A stretch of 64,000 nucleotides of DNA from Leptobacterium_A meishanense (lineage in GTDB: Bacteria; Bacteroidota; Bacteroidia; Flavobacteriales; Flavobacteriaceae): the NCBI RefSeq assembly GCF_037645805.1, contig NZ_JBBEXE010000002.1, positions 186,001 through 250,000 on the forward strand, in the 5' to 3' direction. The notes under the pieces are model-generated. The model saw only the letters and a program-made list of their open reading frames with translations. It made no database searches and was not told the origin of the DNA. How positions within the stretch are numbered: the stretch's first letter is position 1; each line of letters begins with the position of its first letter. The position numbers and the translations under genes were made by a program. Shown one piece after another: positions 44,805 to 53,207 of this stretch.

Positions 44805-44897
44805 ATGAGAAAAAACACACTAAAATTAATATTGGTCTGTCTTTTATGTATTACGATTATAGCAAGTGTGGTTATAATAGTGGAATCTTTTGTATAA
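44805..44897 (+). CDS. Possible 30-residue single-pass membrane peptide
   Basis: ATG to TAA encodes 30 residues: a basic start (MRKNTLK) followed by about 20 consecutive hydrophobic residues (LILVCLLCITIIASVVIIV) and a short end. Such a pattern is what a small membrane peptide would have, but AT-rich DNA makes hydrophobic codons common, so it may be chance. It lies 110 bases after the VOC gene and 16 bases before the DUF2892 gene. Confidence 0.35.
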   Translation: MRKNTLKLILVCLLCITIIASVVIIVESFV

Positions 44898-44913
44898 CTA
44901 AATCAAATAAATC

Positions 44914-45123
44914 ATGAAAAAAAATATGGGAAATGCGGATAGGATAATCCGTTTCATTGTTGCAGCCATAATAGTGGCACTTTACTTTACACATGTAATT
45001 ACAGGAACTTTGGGAATCGTTCTACTAGTGGTAGCAGGCGTATTTCTACTAACTAGTTTTGTGAGCTTTTGCCCGCTTTATGCACCCTTTGGCATAAGCA
45101 CCTGCTCTGTAAAGGAGAAGTAA
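44914..45123 (+). CDS. DUF2892 family small membrane protein
   Basis: A 69-residue inner-membrane protein with two helices (about 10-28 and 32-52). MGNADRIIRFIVA and SFCPLYAPFGISTC are the family hallmarks. DUF2892 domains are often fused to or near rhodanese domains and related sulfur metabolism, but no such neighbour is here. The function is unknown. A palindromic repeat begins 18 bases after its stop. Confidence 0.85.
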   Translation: MKKNMGNADRIIRFIVAAIIVALYFTHVITGTLGIVLLVVAGVFLLTSFVSFCPLYAPFGISTCSVKEK

Positions 45124-45140
45124 GGAACAAATAAAAAAAT

Positions 45141-45286
45141 AAAACTGTCTGAAAAGTGATTTTTTTTGTCAATTCGAGCGCAGTCGAGAATTCTATAATT
45201 GTCGATAATTAAATATTTCGTCCCGATAGCTATCGGGACGCTCAATATGACATATTTGGAGCTTTCATGATTTTTCAGACAGTTTC
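45141..45286. repeat. Nested palindromic intergenic repeat element
   Basis: About 146 bases with three nested inverted repeats: outer AAACTGTCTGAAAA (45142-45155) with its perfect complement at 45272-45285; middle GTCAATTCGAGCG (45168-45180) with an imperfect complement at 45240-45252; and a perfect 22-base centre spanning 45219-45240 with core CCCGATAGCTATCGGG. It lies between converging genes and could fold into a cruciform or act as a two-way terminator. The middle segment resembles GTCA-TTCGAGCGCAGTCGA repeats that I recall as dispersed in flavobacterial genomes. No transposase is present. Confidence 0.75.
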
Positions 45287-45291
45287 TTTTA

Positions 45292-47322
45292 TTACCAAAT
45301 CTTTACCCGCTCCTCAGGAGATAGGTAGAGTTTGTTTTCCGGTTTCACATCAAAAGCTGTATAAAATTCAGGTACATTTCTAACAGCACCATTTACCCTA
45401 AAATATCCAGGTGAGTGTGGGTCGGTCTTCACTTGCACTCTTAATGCTTCATCTCTATACTTTCCTAAAAATGCTTGGCCATAACCAATGAAAACACGTT
45501 GTTCCGCTGTAAACCCATCCATAACGGGCCCTTCTTCACCTTCTAAAGACATTTTATATGCCTTTAAACCAATACTCAATCCGCCAAGGTCACCAATATT
45601 TTCTCCAAGTGTGAAGGCACCATTTACATAAACACTATCCAGAACTTCAAACTGATTGTATTGTTCTACTAATGCACCTGTACGTTTTTTAAATTCTTCT
45701 TTATCAGCATCTGTCCACCAATTTCTCAGCATACCATCTCCATCAAATGTACTGCCTTGGTCGTCAAAACCATGTCCTATTTCATGGCCAATCACAGCAC
45801 CAATGGCTCCATAGTTAATTGCGTCATCAGCATTCATGTCAAAGAAAGGTGGTTGCAAAATGGCTGCAGGAAATACAATTTCATTTAATGTTGGATTGTA
45901 GTATGCATTTACCGTCTGTGGAGTCATTCCCCATAGCTCTTTATCAATAGGACCTCCCAAACGGTCTATTTGTCGATTATACTCTACGATACTGGATCGT
46001 TTAAGATTGCCAAACAAGTCTTCTGCATCAATATCCAGTTTAGAATAATCTTTCCATTTGTTTGGATAACCAATTTTTGGTGTAAACTTGCTTAATTTAT
46101 CCAAAGCTTGCACTTTGGTAGAATCACTCATCCAGTCCAATTCTTTAATGCTTTCCTCATATGCTTTAAGTAGGTTGCCCACCAATCCTTCCATACGCTC
46201 TTTTGCTTCCGGTGGAAAATAGTGTTCTACATATACTTTTCCCACGACTTCTCCCAATACGCTGTTTACCGTAGCAACACCTCTTCGCCACAGGGGACGT
46301 TGTTCCTCTACACCTCGCAATTCTTTACTATAGAATTCAAAATTTTGCTTATCCATGGCTTCCGTAAGCCTTGAAGCTGTACCATTGATTAGACCCCATT
46401 GTAGGTATGTTTTCCATGTAGCAATAGGAGTAGCCTTAATGATATCATTTAATGCTTTAGTGTAATCGAGCATTCCTATCCCTAGTTTATCTTGTTTTTC
46501 CAGTCCGGCTTCTTTCATAAAATTCCCCCAGTTAAAGTCAGGCATTATCTCAGGAAGCGCTGATACACTAAACATATTGTACAGTTTCTGGATGTTTCGG
46601 GTATCCTCCTTTTTCATATGTTGTTCAGCAATGGTAGTTTCCAACGCCATAATGGTTTCGGAAGCTTTTTGCCCATTTTTCAATCCGGCTAAATCGAACA
46701 TTTTTGCTACATGGGCTACGTATTTTTCACGTATTTCTTTTGATCGGGCATCTTGGGCTAGGTAGTACTCTCTTTCAGGAAGGCCTATACCTCCTTGCCA
46801 TGCATATACAGTATAAATAGTAGGGTCTTTAAAGTCTTGGTATACAAAGATGCTTAGTGGCACAGCGTATCCTACCTTATTGGCATAAGCAAAATACGTA
46901 GCTAAATCATCATAATTGGTTATGGTTTCAATTTTAGCTAATTCTTCCACTAAAGGGGCTGTGCCTATTTCATTTCTTTTGTCCATATTGGTATAGGACT
47001 TATATAGATCCCCTACCTTTTGTTCATTGGAGCCTTTTTCAAAAGTACCTGCGGCAGATTCTTCGATAATTTTTTTGACATTTTCCTCAGAGTTGTCCCT
47101 AAGAATATCAAAGGCTCCATATCTTGATTTATCAGCAGGAATTGCTGTTTTTTCCATCCATGTCCCGTTAACATATTTGGTAAAATCATCTCCCGGATTT
47201 ACAGAAGTATTCATGTTTTCTAACATAACTCCGGAAGTTAATGCTGTTTTTTCTTCTTTTTGGCAAGACCATAGGAAGGCGATGACCAAAGAAAGAAGGC
47301 TTACTAATTTAATTTGTTTCAT
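45292..47322 (-). CDS. M13-family zinc metallopeptidase (neprilysin-like), lipoprotein
   Basis: A 676-residue exported endopeptidase with lipobox Cys20 (LWSC). The N-terminal M13 domain is followed by the catalytic domain with NAYYNPTLNEIVFPA, the zinc motif GHEIGHGFDDQG, and the third ligand Glu in GENIGDLGG. The C terminus ends KIW where the family often has the conserved CxVW, so the final Cys is missing. It probably degrades peptides outside the cytoplasm and is transcribed alone. Confidence 0.93.
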   Translation of the reverse strand: MKQIKLVSLLSLVIAFLWSCQKEEKTALTSGVMLENMNTSVNPGDDFTKYVNGTWMEKTAIPADKSRYGAFDILRDNSEENVKKIIEESAAGTFEKGSNEQKVGDLYKSYTNMDKRNEIGTAPLVEELAKIETITNYDDLATYFAYANKVGYAVPLSIFVYQDFKDPTIYTVYAWQGGIGLPEREYYLAQDARSKEIREKYVAHVAKMFDLAGLKNGQKASETIMALETTIAEQHMKKEDTRNIQKLYNMFSVSALPEIMPDFNWGNFMKEAGLEKQDKLGIGMLDYTKALNDIIKATPIATWKTYLQWGLINGTASRLTEAMDKQNFEFYSKELRGVEEQRPLWRRGVATVNSVLGEVVGKVYVEHYFPPEAKERMEGLVGNLLKAYEESIKELDWMSDSTKVQALDKLSKFTPKIGYPNKWKDYSKLDIDAEDLFGNLKRSSIVEYNRQIDRLGGPIDKELWGMTPQTVNAYYNPTLNEIVFPAAILQPPFFDMNADDAINYGAIGAVIGHEIGHGFDDQGSTFDGDGMLRNWWTDADKEEFKKRTGALVEQYNQFEVLDSVYVNGAFTLGENIGDLGGLSIGLKAYKMSLEGEEGPVMDGFTAEQRVFIGYGQAFLGKYRDEALRVQVKTDPHSPGYFRVNGAVRNVPEFYTAFDVKPENKLYLSPEERVKIW

Positions 47323-47433
47323 AATTTGTTGTTATTACTGTTTAATTTATGACACTATTATGTAGCTGTGAAAGCTAAAAAGTTACAAAAAAGAAGTAAA
47401 AAACTTGCTTTTTTTAACATTTTGAGATTGTAT

Positions 47434-48318
47434 TCATTCAACTGATCTGTGTTGTTCTCTGGCTAACAAGGTATTTTTTAGAAGCATGGCAATGGTCATA
47501 GGGCCTACACCTCCAGGAACCGGGGTAATGTAACTTGCTTTTTTACACACGTTTTCAAAGTCAACATCACCTACTATTTTGTAACCTTTTAGTGCGGATT
47601 CATCAGGAACACGGGTAATCCCTACGTCGATGATGACGGCATCGTCTTTGACCATTTCTGCTTTTAAAAAATTGGGAACTCCCAATGCGGAAATAATGAT
47701 ATCAGCTTGTGAGGTGATTTGGGTAATGTTTTTGGTGTGGCTGTGGGTAAGTGTAACGGTAGAATTTCCAGGAAATCCTTTTCGCCCCATTAGAATACTC
47801 ATGGGTCTGCCCACAATATGGCTTCTGCCTATAACCACGGTATGTTTTCCTTGTGTTTCTACTTGGTATCGTTCCAATAATTCCAAAATCCCGAAAGGAG
47901 TGGCAGGGATAAAAGTACTCATGTCTAATGCCATTTTCCCGAAGTTTGTGGGGTGAAATCCGTCCACATCTTTATCAGGGTCAACTGCCATAATTACTTT
48001 TTGGGTATCTATTTGTGGAGGTAATGGTAATTGTACAATGAACCCATCTATATCTTTATTTTTATTGAGTTCGTCAATTTTTCGGAGGAGTTCTATTTCT
48101 GAGGTGGTATTGGGCATTTTGACGAGTGTTGATTCAAAACCAACACGTTCACAGGCTTTTACTTTACTGCCCACATAGGTAAGGCTTGCACCGTCATTGC
48201 CTACCAAAATAGCGGCTAGGTGAGGTACTTTTTCTCCACGCGCCTTCATTTCAGCAACTTCCGTTGCAATTTCTTCTTTTATTTGATTGGATATTTTCCT
48301 TCCGTCCAGAATAGTCAT
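47434..48318 (-). CDS. folD: Bifunctional methylenetetrahydrofolate dehydrogenase/cyclohydrolase
   Basis: A 294-residue cytosolic enzyme interconverting 5,10-methylene-, methenyl- and 10-formyl-tetrahydrofolate. Features are the catalytic YVGSKVKACERVG (Lys of the first motif), GFIVQLPLPPQID, DVDGFHPTNFG, the NADP-binding VVIGRSHIVGRPMSILM, and PVPGGVGPMTIAMLL. It starts 17 bases after ffh and may be cotranscribed. Confidence 0.96.
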   Translation of the reverse strand: MTILDGRKISNQIKEEIATEVAEMKARGEKVPHLAAILVGNDGASLTYVGSKVKACERVGFESTLVKMPNTTSEIELLRKIDELNKNKDIDGFIVQLPLPPQIDTQKVIMAVDPDKDVDGFHPTNFGKMALDMSTFIPATPFGILELLERYQVETQGKHTVVIGRSHIVGRPMSILMGRKGFPGNSTVTLTHSHTKNITQITSQADIIISALGVPNFLKAEMVKDDAVIIDVGITRVPDESALKGYKIVGDVDFENVCKKASYITPVPGGVGPMTIAMLLKNTLLAREQHRSVE

Positions 48319-48335
48319 TATGGTGTTTTTTAGTT

Positions 48336-49664
48336 TTATCGCATTCGGTTCATCATCTGCATCATTTTTTTGCCTCCGCCCCCTTGCATCATCTTCATCA
48401 TTTTGCTCATTTGGTTGAACTGTTTCAATAATTGGTTGACTTGCTGCACACTTGTACCGCTTCCTTTGGCAATCCGTGCTTTTCTACTACCATTTATAAC
48501 AGTGGGTTGTGTGCGTTCTTTTAAAGTCATGGAATGGATAATGGCTTCAATGTGTTTGAAAGAATCATCGTCAATATCAACCCCTTTCATGGCCTTTGCA
48601 GCTCCGGGGATCATTCCGACGAGGTCTTTCATATTTCCCATTTTTTTTATCTGTTGAATTTGATTCAGGAAATCGTCAAACCCAAATTGATTTTTTGCAA
48701 TTTTTTTGTGCAGTTTGCGGGCTTCTTCTTCATCAAATTGTTCTTGTGCACGTTCTACGAGCGAAACAACATCTCCCATACCTAGGATCCGGTCAGCCAT
48801 TCGAGAAGGGTAGAACACATCGATGGCATCCATTTTTTCACCGGTACCAATAAATTTAATAGGTTTATTGACTACAGATTTGATAGAGAGGGCTGCACCA
48901 CCTCTTGTATCCCCATCAAGTTTGGTGAGGATTACACCATCAAAATTCAAGACATCATTAAATGCTTTCGCGGTATTGACAGCATCTTGCCCTGTCATGG
49001 AATCTACCACAAACAATGTCTCTTGCGGCTTAACGGCTTTGTGAATATTGGCAATTTCTGTCATCATTTCCTCATCTACCGCGAGGCGCCCGGCAGTATC
49101 TATAATGACTACATTATGGCCGTTTTTTTTGGCGTGTGCTACGGCACTTTTAGCAATGGCTACCGGATTCTGATTGCCTTCTTCTGAATAGACTTCAACG
49201 CCTATTTGTTCTCCGACAACATGCAATTGGTTGATAGCTGCAGGGCGGTACACATCACAAGCAACAAGGAGTGGGTTTTTTGTTTTTTTGTTTTTAAGGT
49301 AGTTAGCTAATTTTCCTGAAAAAGTGGTTTTACCGGAACCTTGTAGCCCTGACATGAGGATGATGGATGGGGTTCCGGACAAATTGATTCCGGCGGCATC
49401 GCCTCCCATGAGTTCTGTAAGCTCATCTTTTACAAGCTTCACCATTAACTGTCCCGGTTGCAATGTGGTCAATACATTTTGGCCGAGGGCTTTTTCTTTT
49501 ACAGTGCTGGTAAACTCTTTAGCAGTTTTATAATTGACATCAGCATCTAATAAAGCCCTACGTACTTCTTTGAGGGTTTCAGCAACATTTATTTCCGTGA
49601 TTTGTCCATGTCCTTTGAGTACATGTAGGGCTTTGTCTAGTTTTTCACTTAAATTATCGAACAT
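48336..49664 (-). CDS. ffh: Signal recognition particle protein
   Basis: A 442-residue GTPase of the signal recognition particle, targeting membrane proteins. The N domain (1-90) is followed by the G domain with GLQGSGKTT (P loop), DTAGRLAVDEEM (G3), LTKLDGDTRGG (G4 region) and the Met-rich M domain (about 320-442) ending in a run of Met and Gly. The TAnnTTTG box at 49690-49697 lies 25 bases upstream. Confidence 0.97.
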   Translation of the reverse strand: MFDNLSEKLDKALHVLKGHGQITEINVAETLKEVRRALLDADVNYKTAKEFTSTVKEKALGQNVLTTLQPGQLMVKLVKDELTELMGGDAAGINLSGTPSIILMSGLQGSGKTTFSGKLANYLKNKKTKNPLLVACDVYRPAAINQLHVVGEQIGVEVYSEEGNQNPVAIAKSAVAHAKKNGHNVVIIDTAGRLAVDEEMMTEIANIHKAVKPQETLFVVDSMTGQDAVNTAKAFNDVLNFDGVILTKLDGDTRGGAALSIKSVVNKPIKFIGTGEKMDAIDVFYPSRMADRILGMGDVVSLVERAQEQFDEEEARKLHKKIAKNQFGFDDFLNQIQQIKKMGNMKDLVGMIPGAAKAMKGVDIDDDSFKHIEAIIHSMTLKERTQPTVINGSRKARIAKGSGTSVQQVNQLLKQFNQMSKMMKMMQGGGGKKMMQMMNRMR

Positions 49665-49689
49665 ACTAACTTCTGGTTTTGAAGAAGTG

Positions 49690-49697
49690 CAAATTTA
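49690..49697 (-). promoter_or_regulatory. Likely -7 promoter box of ffh (TAAATTTG)
   Basis: An exact TAnnTTTG match on the minus strand, 25 bases before the ffh ATG. No suitable -33 TTG. Confidence 0.4.
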
Positions 49698-49744
49698 ATG
49701 ATTTACAGGCTATTTGAGAATTAATTTTTATGGAAGTGGTATAC

Positions 49745-49784
49745 TAAAAAGAAAAGACTGCTTTTCTATAAGAAGCAGCCTTTT
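49745..49784 (-). terminator. Intrinsic terminator after the repeat-lipoprotein gene
   Basis: On the minus strand GGCTGCTT (49780-49773) pairs with AAGCAGTC (49763-49756), an eight-pair stem with one G-T pair and a nine-base loop, followed by a T-rich tract (TTTTCTTTTT). It lies about 50 bases after the lipoprotein stop. Confidence 0.75.
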
Positions 49785-49833
49785 GAGTCGGCAGATTTAA
49801 AAACCTTTACCGATAACCTAAAACACTATATTG

Positions 49834-51603
49834 TTATATTTTTTCAAGAACAAGTATAGCTTCTACAGAACCATCATCTGCAAAGTCTCTCAGTTCAATT
49901 CTGTTAGCATCCGTTTCTATAATATCCCATCTTTTATTTAACTCATTGTATGGTGCTCCTAATTCTGAGTTGAGATAGAATTTTAATTGATTATCATCAT
50001 CTCTTAATGTGAGCCAGGAACCAAATGAAAGTCCTTGACCAATTGCAGCAGCAAAGCCTCCTGTTTTTCCAAAATAATCAAAATCAAACTGAAGCCCGCT
50101 AAACATATTTGTTTCATCTACACCTTTATCTATGTATTGTGTCAACTCCCATACACCATTGCCCATATTAGTTCTTATGTCAATCAGGTCTGCATCCGGA
50201 TCATTTTCGCAGAAGCGTTTTAGAATCAATTCGTCACCAAACTTGGTTAATATTATCTTATCATTTTCCACTCTGGTAGGAAGCCATCCACCACCATTAA
50301 ACTCAGGTGGAGATGCGGTAATAAAAAAGATAAAAAGTTGATCTGGAGCTGCTCCTTCGCTAACGGACCAAGTTCCATTAATAAGTTCTCCTTTTTCACG
50401 AAGTTTGGCAGAGCCTCCATTTTCAAATGATAATGGAACTCCAATATATTTGTCTTCATAATTGATACCACCAATTAGTGCTTTTGAAATTACCCAAAAA
50501 CATTCAGTAGTAAGCACAGCCAATAAATCATCTCTTGTATAACTGTCGGCTAGTATATCACAGTTTTGTCTTAAAATGATTTCATCCCCACCTTGTGTAG
50601 TAAATAATTCTATTTTATCTGCACTAGGGCTATTAACTAACCACTCTAATGTTAAATCATCTAGGGTATTAAAGATGAGGTTTAAAAGCACACCATCATT
50701 AGTGATAGAAGTTTCCCATGTGCCATTAAAAGTATCACCTACTAAGTTTTTAGCAGTTACAGTTCCGCCATCTGAAAATGTTAGCAGAAACTCTTCGTAC
50801 TGGTTATCTAAGTTGATCCCATTTCTTTTTATATCCTTAAGGTCCCAAGCACATTCTATTAAAAGAGCATCTATGGCGTCCTTAGTAAAGTCATCATCGT
50901 TAAAGTTGTTATCATCATCTTCATCACAAGTGTTTTTTGCACTTTCTAAAGCATTTTTCAGTTCGTCATTGTTATTAACAATTGCTTCAGATTCATCAAA
51001 GAATTTTATAGTAACTGGGAATTGCAGGCTTATTATTTCATTTTCTTCAAGATTTCTAATGAAGATATGTAATTGTTTGTCATTTTCAAGGACAATGGTT
51101 CCTGTATTTTGACTATTGGTGTCAAATGTAAAAATGGTGATAGGGTATATAAAATCGGCACACTCTATATCATCATCATCCCCTCCTTCTATACATTGAT
51201 CAACAAAAGTGTCTAGTTGGCTTTGGGTTTCAATAACAACTTCTGAATAATCTGTTAATATGATAGTAATCGGAAAGGTAATGTCCAGATTGTCTTCATC
51301 GTCATTAAACTCATCAAAAATAGCTTCTATGACATCAAAACCTTCTTCAGAATCAACAATTACCTCCAACCCATTGGCGTTAACAGTCACAGGAAGAGAA
51401 ACACTTATACAACTGGCACCGTCAATAATATTGTCAAAAGAACCATCTTTGCTCGTTAGTTGTTCAATTAGGATAGCTGTGGTAGAGTTAGCAGGAATGA
51501 TGTCGTCTTTATCTATGTCTATTTTTTCTATACGTATTTCATCCTGACATGAAATAAACATGAGTGATAGAAAAAATGATAGGAATAAAAATATATTTCT
51601 CAT
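49834..51603 (-). CDS. Large acidic repeat lipoprotein of unknown function
   Basis: A 589-residue exported protein with lipobox Cys19 (MFISC). Two kinds of internal repeat can be seen. The N-terminal part (about 63-226) has four units of roughly 43 residues, each with a strand like LPVTV, FPITI, YPITI or FPVTI and a downstream D-rich and Cys-containing end. The C-terminal part has three lipocalin-like units of about 110 residues (240-348, 358-465, 474-589), each opening with a W-containing strand (CAWDL, CFWVI, VWELT) and containing an NGTW-type turn. D/E-rich stretches suggest calcium binding. It is divergent from an ECF-FecR-TonB receptor cassette, which suggests regulation by, or partnership with, it. 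I cannot assign a function. Confidence 0.8.
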   Translation of the reverse strand: MRNIFLFLSFFLSLMFISCQDEIRIEKIDIDKDDIIPANSTTAILIEQLTSKDGSFDNIIDGASCISVSLPVTVNANGLEVIVDSEEGFDVIEAIFDEFNDDEDNLDITFPITIILTDYSEVVIETQSQLDTFVDQCIEGGDDDDIECADFIYPITIFTFDTNSQNTGTIVLENDKQLHIFIRNLEENEIISLQFPVTIKFFDESEAIVNNNDELKNALESAKNTCDEDDDNNFNDDDFTKDAIDALLIECAWDLKDIKRNGINLDNQYEEFLLTFSDGGTVTAKNLVGDTFNGTWETSITNDGVLLNLIFNTLDDLTLEWLVNSPSADKIELFTTQGGDEIILRQNCDILADSYTRDDLLAVLTTECFWVISKALIGGINYEDKYIGVPLSFENGGSAKLREKGELINGTWSVSEGAAPDQLFIFFITASPPEFNGGGWLPTRVENDKIILTKFGDELILKRFCENDPDADLIDIRTNMGNGVWELTQYIDKGVDETNMFSGLQFDFDYFGKTGGFAAAIGQGLSFGSWLTLRDDDNQLKFYLNSELGAPYNELNKRWDIIETDANRIELRDFADDGSVEAILVLEKI

Positions 51604-51692
51604 TAATTAAAAAATTGGCTAAAAATTAGGTTGTTATATAATAAAACAATTTAAACTAAAAAAACCCTAGTAGAGAACTATATAATTTTAAA

Positions 51693-51700
51693 TATATTTG
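51693..51700 (+). promoter_or_regulatory. Possible -7 promoter box of the ECF-FecR-TonB cassette (TATATTTG)
   Basis: An exact TAnnTTTG match 25 bases before the sigma factor ATG. No -33 TTG is found, so the cassette could also be driven by the ECF sigma factor itself through an unrecognised site. Confidence 0.35.
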
Positions 51701-51725
51701 CTTGCGGCGCCCTTAACCTATTTTT

Positions 51726-52238
51726 ATGAAGCAAATAAACGATCATGTTTGTAACGAAAAAACCTTTCAAGCAGTTTTTATAAAAAATGCAACAACTATC
51801 AGGAATTTTATTTTTTATAAATGTGGCAATGAAGCTAAGGCAGATGATATTGTACAGGATGCTTTTGTGAAGCTATGGCAAAACTGTAAAAAAGTATCTC
51901 CGAAGAAGGCCAAATCTTTTTTATATACAGTAGCCAATAATCTTTTTTTGAATGATATAGCACATCAAAAAGTAGTATTAAATTATCAAAAAAGCAACCA
52001 TACACTGCATTCTAATGAAAACCCTGAATTTGTATTGGAAGAGAAGCAGTTCCATGAAAAGTTACAAAATGCGATTAATAAATTAACGGAGGCACAACGA
52101 GAGGCATTTTTGTTGAATAGGGTTGATGGTAAAAAATATAGTGAAATAGCCGATATGATAGGAATTTCTGTGAAAGCGGTTGAAAAAAGGATACATGGCG
52201 CATTGCAATCGCTACGAAAAGAAATCGAAAAAATTTAA
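51726..52238 (+). CDS. ECF sigma factor of a FecI/FecR-type cassette
   Basis: A 170-residue sigma-70 family protein. Region 2 has ADDIVQDAFVKLWQNC and FLYTVANNLFLNDIAHQK; region 4 has LTEAQREAFLLNRVDGKKYS and the recognition helix IGISVKAVEKRIHGAL. It fits the Bacteroidota ECF group that works with FecR anti-sigma factors and STN-containing TonB receptors. The FecR gene follows after 60 bases. Confidence 0.93.
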   Translation: MKQINDHVCNEKTFQAVFIKNATTIRNFIFYKCGNEAKADDIVQDAFVKLWQNCKKVSPKKAKSFLYTVANNLFLNDIAHQKVVLNYQKSNHTLHSNENPEFVLEEKQFHEKLQNAINKLTEAQREAFLLNRVDGKKYSEIADMIGISVKAVEKRIHGALQSLRKEIEKI

Positions 52239-52298
52239 GTAGAAAGGGTAGGGTAAATTAACATAAGCATGTTATATTAATGTAAAGGGTCTCAAATA

Positions 52299-53207
52299 AT
52301 GAAGACAGAAAATTATTTAGCGAAATGGCTTTCCGGACAGCTTAGTGAAAAAGAGTTGACAGCTTTTGAAAAATCTCCTGAGTATGCTTCTTATGCTAAG
52401 ATTATTTCGCATACCGATAAGTTACATGCCCCTGATTATGACCTTGAAGAAGTCTATGAATTAGTTAAGCAACGTACAACAGAGGTTTCACAACCAAAAG
52501 TTATCCGGCTGAACCCTTTTAAAAAATGGCTGCAAATAGCTGCGGTTTTTGCTGTTTTACTCGGAGCCTATTATTTTTTAATACTCAGAGATATTACTGT
52601 TACTACAGGTTATGCAGAACATACCACTTTTTTGCTTCCAGATAATTCGGAAGTAACACTGAATGCAAAGTCAAAAGCATATTACAATAAAAACTCATGG
52701 GATGATAAAAGGAGCATCACTTTAGAGGGTGAAGCCTTTTTTAAAGTAACCAAAGGGAGTACCTTTGACGTATTAACCGATAAAGGAAAAGTTACCGTGG
52801 TAGGTACGCAGTTTACAGTAACGGATAGGGATAGTTTTTTTGAGGTAGTCTGTTTTGAAGGAACAGTAAAGGTATTTTATGGAGAAAAAAAGACAATGCT
52901 TACACAAGGAGAAAGTTTTAAGATATACAATGGAGCATCTGTTAGAAAAAAAAGTATAGTATTGAAAAGCCCTTCATGGATACATAATGAAAGCATATTT
53001 AAAAGTGTACCATTTCGTTATGTGCTAGATGAAATGGAACGCCAATATAATATTACAATCAATACTCAGGGAGTTGATCAAAAAAGCTTTTTTACAGGAG
53101 GGTTTACTCATGATAATTTAGAAATGGCATTGAAGTCAGTTTGCATGCCGCTACAGTTAAAATATATAATTAAAGATCCAAAAAATGTAGTGTTGTATGC
53201 AGAATAG
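52299..53207 (+). CDS. FecR-family anti-sigma factor
   Basis: A 302-residue inner-membrane regulator. The cytoplasmic N terminus (1-75) binds sigma, one membrane helix follows (about 77-95), and the periplasmic part holds the FecR domain (about 100-200, with TTFLLPDNSEVTLNAKSKAYY and EGEAFFKVTKG) and a C-terminal STN-like DUF4974 domain (about 230-302: FRYVLDEMERQYNITI). Its last 11 bases overlap the TonB receptor gene, indicating coupled expression. It should pass the receptor's signal to the sigma factor. Confidence 0.93.
   Translation: MKTENYLAKWLSGQLSEKELTAFEKSPEYASYAKIISHTDKLHAPDYDLEEVYELVKQRTTEVSQPKVIRLNPFKKWLQIAAVFAVLLGAYYFLILRDITVTTGYAEHTTFLLPDNSEVTLNAKSKAYYNKNSWDDKRSITLEGEAFFKVTKGSTFDVLTDKGKVTVVGTQFTVTDRDSFFEVVCFEGTVKVFYGEKKTMLTQGESFKIYNGASVRKKSIVLKSPSWIHNESIFKSVPFRYVLDEMERQYNITINTQGVDQKSFFTGGFTHDNLEMALKSVCMPLQLKYIIKDPKNVVLYAE

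Noticed and set aside
50576..51112. 178-residue plus-strand frame opposite the repeat lipoprotein
   Set aside because: Serine-rich antisense of Asp/Asn-rich codons; explained by the composition of the real gene.
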